From a bacterium (GTDB lineage Bacteria; Chloroflexota; Dormibacteria; Aeolococcales; Bog-877), in the NCBI GenBank assembly GCA_021844355.1, contig JAKBTP010000165.1, forward strand, positions 1 to 19,933: DNA of 19,933 nucleotides. Direction: 5' to 3'. Of the stretch, positions 7,649-16,038 are shown in pieces (within the stretch, counting starts at the first letter, position 1; each line of letters starts with the position of its first letter). Position numbers and translations under genes: made by a program. Under the pieces are notes generated by a model that made no database searches, was not told the origin of the DNA, and worked only from the letters and a program-made list of their open reading frames with translations.

Positions 7649-9297
7649 TCCCCGGCCAGCGTGACCACCGTCACCACCGAGTTCGGATCGCCGCCGGCGG
7701 ACATCCACTCGTCCTCGGCCAGCGAGCTGAGCCGGCGGCCCAGGGACGCCAGCTGCCCGGCTCCGCCGGCGGTCCCGGGAAGGTGCTGGCGCCACTTGCG
7801 GTGGTCACCGCGGAGAGGCACCCGCACGCCCCCCGTGGCCAGGTACGGCCCCGCCAGCCAGGTTTTCAACTGCGGCCCGAGGACCACCTCCACGAGCTCC
7901 GGCGCCGTGGCGGCGCGGGGAAGCGCCCTCTGGTCCGCGGCGATGGGCACCTCTGAGGGCGTAACCCATCCGGCCAGCCGCAGCGTCGTGGCGTCGGCCT
8001 CGACGGCGCAACCATCTTCGATCACCGCCACCCGGGCCGGGTCCAGCCCCGCCTCCAGGGCCAGCTGCCGGTGGGCGGCCAGGTGGCGCGGCTCACCGTG
8101 AACGGGGACAAAGTGGCGCGGGCGGAGAAGCTCCAGGACGTAACGCAGCTCCTCCGCGGCCGCGTGCCCGCTGGCGTGGACCCCGTCGGCGCTTCCCGCC
8201 AGCACCGCCGCCCCCTGGGCGACCAGCCGATTGACGATGGCCCCGACCACGGCGCCATTGCCGGGGATGGGGTTGGCAGCCAGGACAAAGGTGTCGGCAC
8301 CGTGCACCCTGAGGAACGGGTGGGTGCCGGCGGCGATCCGGTTGAGCGCAGCCAGTGGCTCCCCCTGGCTGCCGGTGGCGATGAGGCAGAGGTTTCGGTC
8401 GGGAATCCGGGCCAACTCCCTCGGCCCCACCATCTGACCCGGCTGGCCCGGCATCAGGCCCAGCTTCTGGGCGGTGGCGAAGTTGCGCAGCAGGGTCCGA
8501 CCGACGAGGCAGGAGCGGCGCCCGGCGGCCCAGGCCAGCTCGAGCGCCTGCTGGACCCGCGCCAGGTTGCTGGCGAAGGTGACCACCACCACCCTGCCCC
8601 CGGCCCCCGCCATGACGGCCTCCAACGCCGGTCTCACCGTGGCCTCTGATGGGGTGAGCCCCGAGTTGGGGGCGTTGGTGCTGTCGCTGAGCAGGAGGAG
8701 CACCCCCTCGCGCCCCAGCTGGGCCAGCCGCTGCAAGTCTGGGGGCTCACCCTGGGTCGGAGTCTGGTCCAGCTTGAAGTCGCCGGTGTGAACCACGAGA
8801 CCCGCAGGGGTCCAGACGGCCAACCCGCAGCTGCCCGGCACGCTGTGAGTGGTCCTCAGGAACTCCACCTCCATGGCCCCCAGCCTGAGACGCTGCCCCT
8901 GGCGCACCTCCCGCAGATCCGGTGTCCCGCGGTGACCGCGCCGCTCCAGCTTGTTGCGCAACAGCCCCAACGTGACCCCTGTGCCGTACACCGGGACATT
9001 CAGCTCGGCGAGATGGAAGGGCAGAGCGCCGATGTGGTCCTCGTGCCCGTGAGTCAGCAGAACGGCCCGGAGCCGGTCCCGGCGGGTGAGGACGAATCCG
9101 ATGTCCGGAACGATGATGTCCACCCCCACCTCCTGGGGCTGAGGAAAGCGCAGCCCGGCATCCACCAGGAGCGCGTCCGAGCCGCACTCGAGCAGGGCCA
9201 TGTTCTTGCCGATCTCTCCGACCCCTCCCAGAGGAAGGAAGCGGACCGTGCCGGGCCGTGGCGGGTCCAGCAGCGAGGTCGGCTCAGAAGAGGCCAA
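7645..9297 (-). CDS. rnj: Ribonuclease J
   Basis: RNase J is a metallo-beta-lactamase/beta-CASP nuclease with 5'-3' exonuclease and endonuclease activity in mRNA decay and rRNA processing. The 550-residue protein matches the usual length of about 555. Near the N-terminus is PLGGVGEIGKNM (22-33). The zinc ligands are HGHEDH at 83-88, H151 and D173 in VVHTGDFKLDQTP. Beta-CASP landmarks follow: LLSDSTNA (202-209), IATGSQGEP (306-314), HASGHA (374-379) and FVPVHGEPRHL (396-406, with H400). The start is a TTG at 9297 inside the end of the glycosylase gene (14-base overlap), with no clear ribosome binding site. No in-frame ATG or GTG lies between it and the conserved GGVGEIG motif. The stop overlaps the carboxypeptidase start. 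Coupled translation with both neighbours is likely. Confidence 0.96.
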   Translation of the reverse strand: MASSEPTSLLDPPRPGTVRFLPLGGVGEIGKNMALLECGSDALLVDAGLRFPQPQEVGVDIIVPDIGFVLTRRDRLRAVLLTHGHEDHIGALPFHLAELNVPVYGTGVTLGLLRNKLERRGHRGTPDLREVRQGQRLRLGAMEVEFLRTTHSVPGSCGLAVWTPAGLVVHTGDFKLDQTPTQGEPPDLQRLAQLGREGVLLLLSDSTNAPNSGLTPSEATVRPALEAVMAGAGGRVVVVTFASNLARVQQALELAWAAGRRSCLVGRTLLRNFATAQKLGLMPGQPGQMVGPRELARIPDRNLCLIATGSQGEPLAALNRIAAGTHPFLRVHGADTFVLAANPIPGNGAVVGAIVNRLVAQGAAVLAGSADGVHASGHAAAEELRYVLELLRPRHFVPVHGEPRHLAAHRQLALEAGLDPARVAVIEDGCAVEADATTLRLAGWVTPSEVPIAADQRALPRAATAPELVEVVLGPQLKTWLAGPYLATGGVRVPLRGDHRKWRQHLPGTAGGAGQLASLGRRLSSLAEDEWMSAGGDPNSVVTVVTLAGE

Positions 9298-9917
9298 GCT
9301 GTTCGGGTGGCGCGGGAGGAGGGGCTGCCGGCGGTTCCGCCAGCTGGTCGAGATGGCGTCGCAGCAAGCGGAAGTCCTGCTCCAGAACCTCGAGAAGCTG
9401 GGAGTTGTACAGTGCCGCCGCCGGGTGGTAGCAGGGGAAGTAGCTCCTCGCCCCCACCTTCAGGACCTGGCCATGACAGCGGCTGATGCCCGGAGCCCCG
9501 GGGATCAAGCGCTGAAGGGCATGCCGGCCGAGCAGCAGGATCGCCTGCGGCCGGATGATCTCCACCTGCGCGTCCAGGAAGGGGGCGCAGGCCGCCACCT
9601 CCTCGGGCAGCGGGTCGCGATTCCCCGGTGGGCGGGACTTGAGCACGTTGGTGATGAAGATGTCCTGGCGGCTCAGACCGATGCCCTCCAAGAGGCGAGT
9701 CAGGAGCTGGCCCGCGGCGCCCACGAAGGGCCGCCCCTCCAGGTCCTCCCGCTCCCCCGGCGCCTCCCCCACCGCCATGAGACGGGCCGTGGCCGGACCG
9801 TCGCCTGGCACCGCGCGGGTGCGGGTGAGGTGGAGCGGGCACCTCTGGCACCGCTCCACCTCCTCGGCCACGAGGCGCAGCCGCGCCTCGGGACCGAGAG
9901 CCGTGCTGGGCCCGCTC

Positions 9918-9925
<8 letters not shown>
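9284..9925 (-). CDS. Uracil-DNA glycosylase, family 4-like (SPO1 polymerase-related)
   Basis: Removes uracil arising from cytosine deamination or dUTP misincorporation, opening base excision repair. The 213-residue protein (GTG start overlapping the pnp stop by 8 bases) has CQRCPLHLTR at 26-35. The active-site motif GEAPGEREDLEGRPFVG spans 53-69, TNVLKSRPPGNRDP follows at 92-105, C113 is in AACAPFL, and the C-terminal motif CYHPAAAL is at 165-172. The family usually places four cysteines around a 4Fe-4S cluster. Here C26, C29 and C113 are present, but the expected third ligand is S97 (codon TCC), 16 residues before C113. The C-terminus is a proline-rich tail. The start is uncertain: in-frame GTG (9940) and ATG (9952) codons lie further upstream inside pnp. 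All candidate starts are weakly supported by ribosome binding sites. Confidence 0.93.
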
Positions 9926-12059
<2,134 letters not shown>

Positions 12060-12155
12060 CTTTCTCCTTCTCGCTGCTCCCAGGGAAGGTGGTGGCCAGG
12101 CAACGGTCCAGGGACGCGATTAGGGAATGGGGATGAGAGCTGAACTTGCGCTCGG

Positions 12156-12178
12156 CTCCAATCGCCAGTCTCCAATCG
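12156..12178. repeat. Short tandem direct repeat in the rpsO-pnp gap
   Basis: The nonamer CTCCAATCG occurs at 12156-12164 and again at 12170-12178, a period of 14 bases, within the untranslated region ahead of pnp. On the pnp sense strand it reads CGATTGGAG. Only two copies exist, so it could be chance or a small protein-binding or RNA element in the pnp leader. Confidence 0.4.
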
Positions 12179-12241
12179 CGCCGGCCCGACGACCGATGGC
12201 GCAGCCGCTCCCTTTCCCGAAAGCAGCATCTCGATAAACCG

Positions 12242-12273
12242 ACCGGCCGCGGGCGATGGCCCGATCTGCCGGT
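12242..12273 (-). promoter_or_regulatory. Strong hairpin between rpsO and pnp (possible attenuator or processing site)
   Basis: The transcript can fold ACCGGC (12268-12273) with GCCGGT (12242-12247). Inside it CGGGC (12259-12263) pairs with GCCCG (12250-12254) around a four-base loop. That is 11 base pairs, nearly all GC, with one small internal loop. It starts 12 bases after the rpsO stop codon. Only three U residues follow closely, so a full terminator is not clear. In other bacteria the rpsO-pnp gap holds a partial terminator and an RNase III site used in PNPase autocontrol; a similar role here is inference. Confidence 0.5.
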
Positions 12274-12285
12274 TACTGATCCCGC

Positions 12286-12552
12286 TCAGTGACGCAGCCC
12301 CAGCTTGGCAACCAGGGCGCGGTACCGTGCTATGTCAGTGCGCATCAGGTAGTCCAGGAGGCGGCGGCGCTTCCCCACCAGCTTCAGCAGACCCCGCCGG
12401 GTGTGGTGGTCCTTGGGGTGCTCCTTGAGGTGCTCGGTGAGCTGGCGGATCCGTTCACTGAAGATCGCCACCTGGACCTCGGTTGACCCGGTATCACCCT
12501 CGTGGCGCCGGTGCTCGTCGATGACCGCGAGCTTGGCCTCACCTGTGAGCAC
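12286..12552 (-). CDS. rpsO: 30S ribosomal protein S15
   Basis: S15 binds the central domain of 16S rRNA early in small-subunit assembly. The 88-residue protein matches the usual 88-89. It carries the family core HEGDTGSTEVQVAIFSERI (about 17-35), the basic stretch HPKDHHTRRGLLKLVGKRRR (about 45-64), LLDYLMRTDIARY, and an end in LGLRH. The GTG start at 12552 lies 11 bases after AGGAGG (12564-12569), a rather long spacing. The binding site is partly paired in a potential hairpin just upstream, consistent with the leader autoregulation known for rpsO in several phyla. It heads the pnp block. Confidence 0.97.
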   Translation of the reverse strand: MLTGEAKLAVIDEHRRHEGDTGSTEVQVAIFSERIRQLTEHLKEHPKDHHTRRGLLKLVGKRRRLLDYLMRTDIARYRALVAKLGLRH

Positions 12553-12563
12553 TTGCGCAATCG

Positions 12564-12584
12564 CCTCCTGAAAGTCACCTCAGG
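12564..12584 (-). promoter_or_regulatory. rpsO leader hairpin covering the ribosome binding site
   Basis: In the rpsO transcript CCTGA (12580-12584) can pair perfectly with TCAGG (12567-12571) around an eight-base loop. The TCAGG arm shares three bases with the AGGAGG ribosome binding site at 12564-12569. Folding would therefore hide part of the site. S15 represses its own translation in several unrelated bacteria through different leader structures; whether S15 binds this one cannot be seen from sequence. Confidence 0.45.
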
Positions 12585-12634
12585 GTCCGCACGGCACGGA
12601 AGGTCCGGCTCCAGCTGAACCCTGGGTCGGCCCG

Positions 12635-12643
12635 AGGATACCA
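12635..12643 (-). promoter_or_regulatory. Possible rpsO promoter, extended -10
   Basis: The minus strand reads TGGTATCCT: a TG one base ahead of TATCCT, a four-of-six match to TATAAT. This resembles an extended -10 element, which can work without a -35 box, and none is visible. Transcription would start about 75 bases before the rpsO GTG, leaving room for the leader hairpin. The tRNA-His gene lies upstream on the same strand. Confidence 0.4.
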
Positions 12644-12714
12644 CAGCGGTACTCGCCCCCGGCGGGGGGGAACGGCTGGGCCCCGAAGGCGGCGTGCCCG
12701 GAGCCCACAGATGG

Positions 12715-12789
12715 GGTGGCTAGAGGGACTTGAACCCTCGACCTCCAGGGCCACAACCTGGCACTCTAACCAACTGAGCTATAGCCACC
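12715..12789 (-). tRNA. tRNA-His (anticodon GTG)
   Basis: The minus strand folds into a full cloverleaf. The acceptor is GTGGCTA paired with TAGCCAC, U8 and A9 are in place, and the D arm contains AGCTCAGTTGGTTAGAG. The anticodon stem CCAGG/CCTGG holds the loop TTGTGGC with anticodon GTG (12752-12754). The T arm is GAGGG-TTCAAGT-CCCTC. An extra G at 12789 pairs with discriminator C at 12715, the G-1:C73 identity pair unique to tRNA-His. A CCA appears to be encoded directly after C73 (12712-12714). Confidence 0.96.
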
Positions 12790-12801
12790 GCGCGGGGGGC
12801 A

Positions 12802-12807
12802 ATTATA
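12802..12807 (-). promoter_or_regulatory. tRNA-His promoter -10 box TATAAT
   Basis: A perfect minus-strand TATAAT lies 12 bases before the G-1 of tRNA-His, so the transcript would carry only about five leader bases. No TTGACA-like -35 is visible at the normal distance. The element overlaps the region just before the tadA ribosome binding site on the other strand. Confidence 0.65.
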
Positions 12808-12820
12808 GGAGGAGAGGCGA

Positions 12821-13321
12821 GTGGGGCCGGAGTTGCCAACGAGCCCTCCCCCGGGCGCCGACTCCTGGGGCGACTGGGATGTCGGTCTGATGCGGCGCTG
12901 CCTGCGCCTCGCGCGGGCGGCGGGGCGCCGCGGGGAGGTGCCGGTGGGGGCGCTGGTGGAGAAGCAGGGACGCGTCCTGGGGGTCGGGTCGAACCGAGTA
13001 GAGGTGGGCCGGGACGCCTCGCGCCACGCCGAGCTCTTGGCGCTGCAAGCCGCCAGTCGGAGGGTGGGAGGCTGGCGGCTGGACGGCGCCACCCTCTACT
13101 CCACCCTTGAACCCTGCCCGATGTGCGCCGGAGCCGCCCTGCTGGCCCGGGTGTCCCGAGTGGTGTACGGGGCGGTGGACCCCCGCAAGGGCGCCGACCG
13201 GAGCGTCTACCATGTGCTGTCCAACCCCGGCGGCAACCATCACCCGCTGGTGTCCGGCGGCTGCCTGGCGCAGGAGTCGGCGGCGCTGCTCCAGGGCTTC
13301 TTCCAGCGGCTGCGCCAGTGA
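12821..13321 (+). CDS. tadA: tRNA-specific adenosine deaminase TadA
   Basis: TadA converts A34 to inosine in the anticodon of tRNA-Arg(ACG), allowing it to read CGU, CGC and CGA. The 166-residue protein has the zinc-dependent deaminase signature: H69-A-E71 (SRHAELLAL), and P98-C-P-M-C102 (LEPCPMCAGA) with both cysteine ligands. It also has EVPVGALV (39-46) and VYGAVDPRKGADRS (115-128). The first 15 residues are a variable, proline-rich extension. The GTG start has AGGAGG 8 bases upstream (12807-12812), a strong choice. It diverges from tRNA-His, with 31 bases between them. The final TGA overlaps the next gene's GTG. A cytosine or guanine deaminase is less likely given PCPMC and genome context. 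Confidence 0.93.
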   Translation: MGPELPTSPPPGADSWGDWDVGLMRRCLRLARAAGRRGEVPVGALVEKQGRVLGVGSNRVEVGRDASRHAELLALQAASRRVGGWRLDGATLYSTLEPCPMCAGAALLARVSRVVYGAVDPRKGADRSVYHVLSNPGGNHHPLVSGGCLAQESAALLQGFFQRLRQ

Positions 13322-14148
13322 GCCCGGCTGCCCGTCCCCTCACCGTCCACTCGATCACGGTGGCCGGCTACCCGGGAGTCGAGGCGCGGCCCGAGCCGGG
13401 GAGCCATCTGCCGCCCATCCTCTGGCTCCATGGGGTGACCAATGTCCCGGGATACGCCTCCCCCTTCCTCCTTGAGTTCGCCAGGATGGGCTTTCCCGCC
13501 CTGGCGCTGGCGCGCCGTGGCCGTCTCGGGGTCCCGCCCCAGGACCCCCGCTCCATCACCTTCGACGACCATCTCGCGGACAGTCTCACGGTCTTCGACG
13601 CCCTCGGTGGGGGGGCGGTGGTGCTCGGACACAGCCAGGGCGGACTCTTGGCGCTGAAGCTGGCGGAGCTGCGCCGACCACCTGCGGTGGTGCTTCTGGC
13701 ACCGCTTCCCCCGAGGGGAATCCTGGCTGCCGCTCCCCGGCTGCAGACCCTGCCGGCCGCCTTCAGCAGCCTCGGCGCCATCCTGGCCGGGGCCAGATTC
13801 CAGCCCACCCTGCGCCAGGCGAGCGCGCTCTTCCTCAACAACGTTCCCCGGCACATCCGTGAGGAGGTCTATCGCCAGGGAGTGGCTGACTCCGGCCGCG
13901 CCCTCCGGGTGGCCTACTTTCCCGGCGTGCCGGTGGACCCTGGCAGGGTGGCCGGGCCGCTGCTCTGCATCTCCGGCGGTCTGGATCGCACCATCCCGGC
14001 CGCCGCCGTGGGGCGTGTGGCTCGCCGCTACGGAGGCAGCTGGCTGAACTTTGAGGACTGCGGCCATGAGTTCCTGCATGAGCCTCAGGGGCCGCGAGTC
14101 GCCCAGGAGATCGGGTCCTGGATCAAGGCCCAGGTCCAAATACCGTGA
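13318..14148 (+). CDS. Alpha/beta hydrolase
   Basis: A serine hydrolase of the alpha/beta fold; the substrate cannot be told from sequence. The 276-residue protein has ILWLHGVTNVPG near 34-45 (oxyanion-hole HG). The nucleophile elbow GHSQGG has S106, the acid is probably D223 in SGGLDRTIP, and the catalytic histidine is H250 in EDCGHEFLHEP. The region between 130 and 200 would form the lid. There is no signal peptide, so it is probably cytoplasmic. The GTG start overlaps the tadA stop (GTGA), implying coupling. The same frame stays open about 65 codons upstream inside tadA, but that part is an out-of-frame shadow of tadA. Possible roles include an esterase or monoglyceride-lipase-like enzyme. 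Confidence 0.88.
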   Translation: MSPAARPLTVHSITVAGYPGVEARPEPGSHLPPILWLHGVTNVPGYASPFLLEFARMGFPALALARRGRLGVPPQDPRSITFDDHLADSLTVFDALGGGAVVLGHSQGGLLALKLAELRRPPAVVLLAPLPPRGILAAAPRLQTLPAAFSSLGAILAGARFQPTLRQASALFLNNVPRHIREEVYRQGVADSGRALRVAYFPGVPVDPGRVAGPLLCISGGLDRTIPAAAVGRVARRYGGSWLNFEDCGHEFLHEPQGPRVAQEIGSWIKAQVQIP

Positions 14149-14177
14149 TTCCATCTGAGGCGCTAAGCCGGCTGGCC

Positions 14178-14183
14178 TACAAT
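14178..14183 (+). promoter_or_regulatory. tRNA-Ser(CGA) promoter -10 box TACAAT
   Basis: TACAAT, five of six to consensus, ends 11 bases before the first base of tRNA-Ser(CGA). A CTGAGG about 17 bases upstream is at best a weak -35. The geometry matches the other tRNA promoters in this window. Confidence 0.6.
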
Positions 14184-14194
14184 CTTGCCTCCGG

Positions 14195-14283
<89 letters not shown>

Positions 14284-14294
14284 CGCGGCGGCCC

Positions 14295-14313
14295 GAGGGG
14301 AGAGTCGCCCCTC
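14295..14313. terminator. Possible hairpin between tRNA-Ser and the convergent lipoprotein gene
   Basis: GAGGGG (14295-14300) pairs with CCCCTC (14308-14313) around a seven-base loop, 12 bases after the tRNA CCA. It touches the stop codon of the opposing gene. There is no T tract in either direction, so termination is a guess from position between convergent genes. Confidence 0.3.
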
Positions 14314-14983
14314 AGCCCCTGGACAGGACCACGAGAGCGGCACCGCTGGTGACCGAGATCCGGTACCCGGCGGCCGACGGGCCGCTGCTTCCGAAAACGT
14401 AGCGTCGAGATCCTTCCGGTGTTCCTCCTTGGACCCGGCTCACCCCCGGGCCGGCGAGCAGCGTCGCCCTGGAACCCGCTGGGATCACGAACGAGATCCG
14501 GTTCGCCCCCCCGCTCACCTCCACCGGGACCTGGCCTCGAGCAGGGGGCAGGTCGACCACCATCGTATAGGCCCCTCCGGCGATGGCCACGGAACTCACT
14601 CTGAGGCCGGTGAGATCGAGGACCAGATGGGTGGTGCCTCCCTCCACCACCACCGACCACTCGGGCCTGCGGCTGAGCCACACCGTCCAACTCTGGGCCC
14701 CCTCGCCGCTCCGCGAGAAGCGCAGGCTGTAGGAGCCCTGCGGGGTCGTCAGGACGGAATACGACGTGGGGCTCCGGCCGGCCCTGGCCAGGACGGCTGA
14801 AGACTGGGTCGCCGGCCCCGCCGTGACATCCACCGCATAGGCGCCGTCAGTGAGGGTGAGGTGAGCCGCGCCCCCGGGTGGCGGGGGGAGGGAAAACTTT
14901 GCTGGGGAGGCCGAGCCCTGGCACCCGGCGACCGCCAGTGCGCCGACGGCGACGGCCAGGATGCGCAGGCAGGACGCCCTCAC
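14312..14983 (-). CDS. Unrecognised lipoprotein with GG-containing beta repeats
   Basis: I do not recognise this 223-residue protein as a named family. It has a type II signal peptide: basic start, hydrophobic 7-19, lipobox AVAGC with C21. A short Pro/Gly-rich linker follows. The rest is rich in V, T, S and G with alternating hydrophobic residues, suggesting all-beta structure. Segments built around a Gly-Gly pair recur with a 21-22 residue period (115-116, 136-137, 158-159): VVVEGGTTHLVLDL, VAIAGGAYTMVVDLP and VEVSGGANRISFVIP. This resembles beta-strand GG repeats I recall from uncharacterised actinobacterial exported proteins of the adhesin-like type. The GTG start overlaps the HAD stop (GTGA), so it is coupled to that gene. 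It would sit on the outer face of the membrane. Confidence 0.8.
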   Translation of the reverse strand: MRASCLRILAVAVGALAVAGCQGSASPAKFSLPPPPGGAAHLTLTDGAYAVDVTAGPATQSSAVLARAGRSPTSYSVLTTPQGSYSLRFSRSGEGAQSWTVWLSRRPEWSVVVEGGTTHLVLDLTGLRVSSVAIAGGAYTMVVDLPPARGQVPVEVSGGANRISFVIPAGSRATLLAGPGVSRVQGGTPEGSRRYVFGSSGPSAAGYRISVTSGAALVVLSRG

Positions 14984-15666
14984 ATCCGGATCCCCAGTTC
15001 GTCCAGCCGCTGCTCCAGCGCCGCCGGGTCGTGGTACACGCGAAAGGCACCCGCGACCTCCAGCTCCTGACGGCTGTAGCCACCGGAGAGGACTCCCACT
15101 CCCAGGGCACCGGCTCGGCGGGCGGCCAGGATGTCCCAGACGCTGTCGCCCACCACGATGCAGCTCGCGACTGGCGCCCCCAACCGTTCCGCCGCAGCCA
15201 AGAAGAGGTCCGGATCGGGCTTGGCGAAGGGCACCTCATCCCGGGTCACCACCGGCACCCCTGTTCCTAGCCCCAGCTTCCGCAGGCTCGCACCCGCGGT
15301 CTCTCGGGTGCCGCTGGTGGCCACCGCGACCAAGACCCGGCGCCGGGTCAGCTCCTGGAGCAGGTGACTGGCTCCGGGCAGAGGATGGATGCCCTCCCCC
15401 ACCTCTCGGAAGTAGCGGGCGTGGGCCGCCTGGACCTCTTGCACCTGGGACTCCGAAAACTGGTGCCCCAGTTCCCGTCCCAGGGCGTGGACCAGCAGCC
15501 CCCCGCTCATCCCCACCCGGCGGTGGATCCGCCAGGCGGAGAGGTCGAAGCCCTGGTCGAAGAGTGCCCGGCGCCAGGCCAGGACGTGCTGGTAGACGCT
15601 GTCCACCAGCGTCCCGTCGAGATCGAAAAGCATCGCAGGCTGGTCGCGCATGGCCGCCGCCATCAT
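14980..15666 (-). CDS. HAD-superfamily phosphatase, phosphoglycolate-phosphatase-like
   Basis: A haloacid dehalogenase-type hydrolase, probably acting on a small phosphorylated metabolite. The 228-residue protein shows all four motifs. Motif I is FDLDGTLVDS with D15 and D17. Motif II is VATSGT with S118. Motif III is K149 in FAKPDPDLF. Motif IV is VVGDSVWD with D174 and D178. The helical cap lies between about 22 and 95, giving the beta-phosphoglucomutase/Gph subgroup; the exact substrate is unknown. Starts at 15666, 15663 or 15651 are all ATG and none has a clear ribosome binding site. The frame stays open far upstream, but that part is antisense to the GH15 gene. It is divergent from tRNA-Ser(GGA), 59 bases away, and its stop overlaps the lipoprotein start. 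Confidence 0.9.
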   Translation of the reverse strand: MMAAAMRDQPAMLFDLDGTLVDSVYQHVLAWRRALFDQGFDLSAWRIHRRVGMSGGLLVHALGRELGHQFSESQVQEVQAAHARYFREVGEGIHPLPGASHLLQELTRRRVLVAVATSGTRETAGASLRKLGLGTGVPVVTRDEVPFAKPDPDLFLAAAERLGAPVASCIVVGDSVWDILAARRAGALGVGVLSGGYSRQELEVAGAFRVYHDPAALEQRLDELGIRM

Positions 15667-15708
15667 GCGCCAATGGGGACGCAGGCCGATTCGCGTCCTC
15701 CGGCCCCG

Positions 15709-15714
15709 TAGAAT
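15709..15714 (+). promoter_or_regulatory. tRNA-Ser(GGA) promoter -10 box TAGAAT
   Basis: TAGAAT, five of six to consensus, ends 11 bases before the first base of tRNA-Ser(GGA), the same distance as for tRNA-Ser(CGA). No convincing -35 box is visible. Confidence 0.6.
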
Positions 15715-15725
15715 CCGTGGGATCG

Positions 15726-15816
15726 GGAGCGGTCGCCTAGTTGGCCGAGGGCGCGGCACTGGAAATGCCGTAAGGGGGCAACCCCTTCGAGGGTTCGAAT
15801 CCCTCCCGCTCCGCCA
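15726..15816 (+). tRNA. tRNA-Ser (anticodon GGA)
   Basis: Acceptor GGAGCGG pairs with CCGCTCC, with discriminator G (15813) and an encoded CCA (15814-15816). The anticodon stem CGGCA/TGCCG holds the loop CTGGAAA with anticodon GGA, reading UCC and UCU. The long variable arm (AAGGGGGCAACCCCTT) forms a perfect hairpin typical of class II tRNAs. The T arm is GAGGG-TTCGAAT-CCCTC. The length is 91 bases. Confidence 0.97.
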
Positions 15817-16038
15817 CGAAGGCGGCTCCCGGGCCCGCTCCGGCGGCGACTGGCTCCGCCTCGCCAAGTGGCAGGGTCCTGGCCCAGATGTTCCGGGCTC
15901 CCGCCGAGTTCCTCGGGACTTCTCATCGACGCATGACCTGCTGGCGGATTGGAGCCAACGAGGTCGGCTTGCCGTGAGCGCGGGGCCCTTCGAAGGCGCG
16001 ATGATCAGGTCAATCCCAACTCCTGGGGAGGATCCAGC

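Noticed and set aside
13240..14154. Minus-strand frame of about 304 codons opposite the alpha/beta hydrolase
   Set aside because: No motif or ribosome binding site, and it is fully antisense to a gene with an intact Ser-Asp-His triad.
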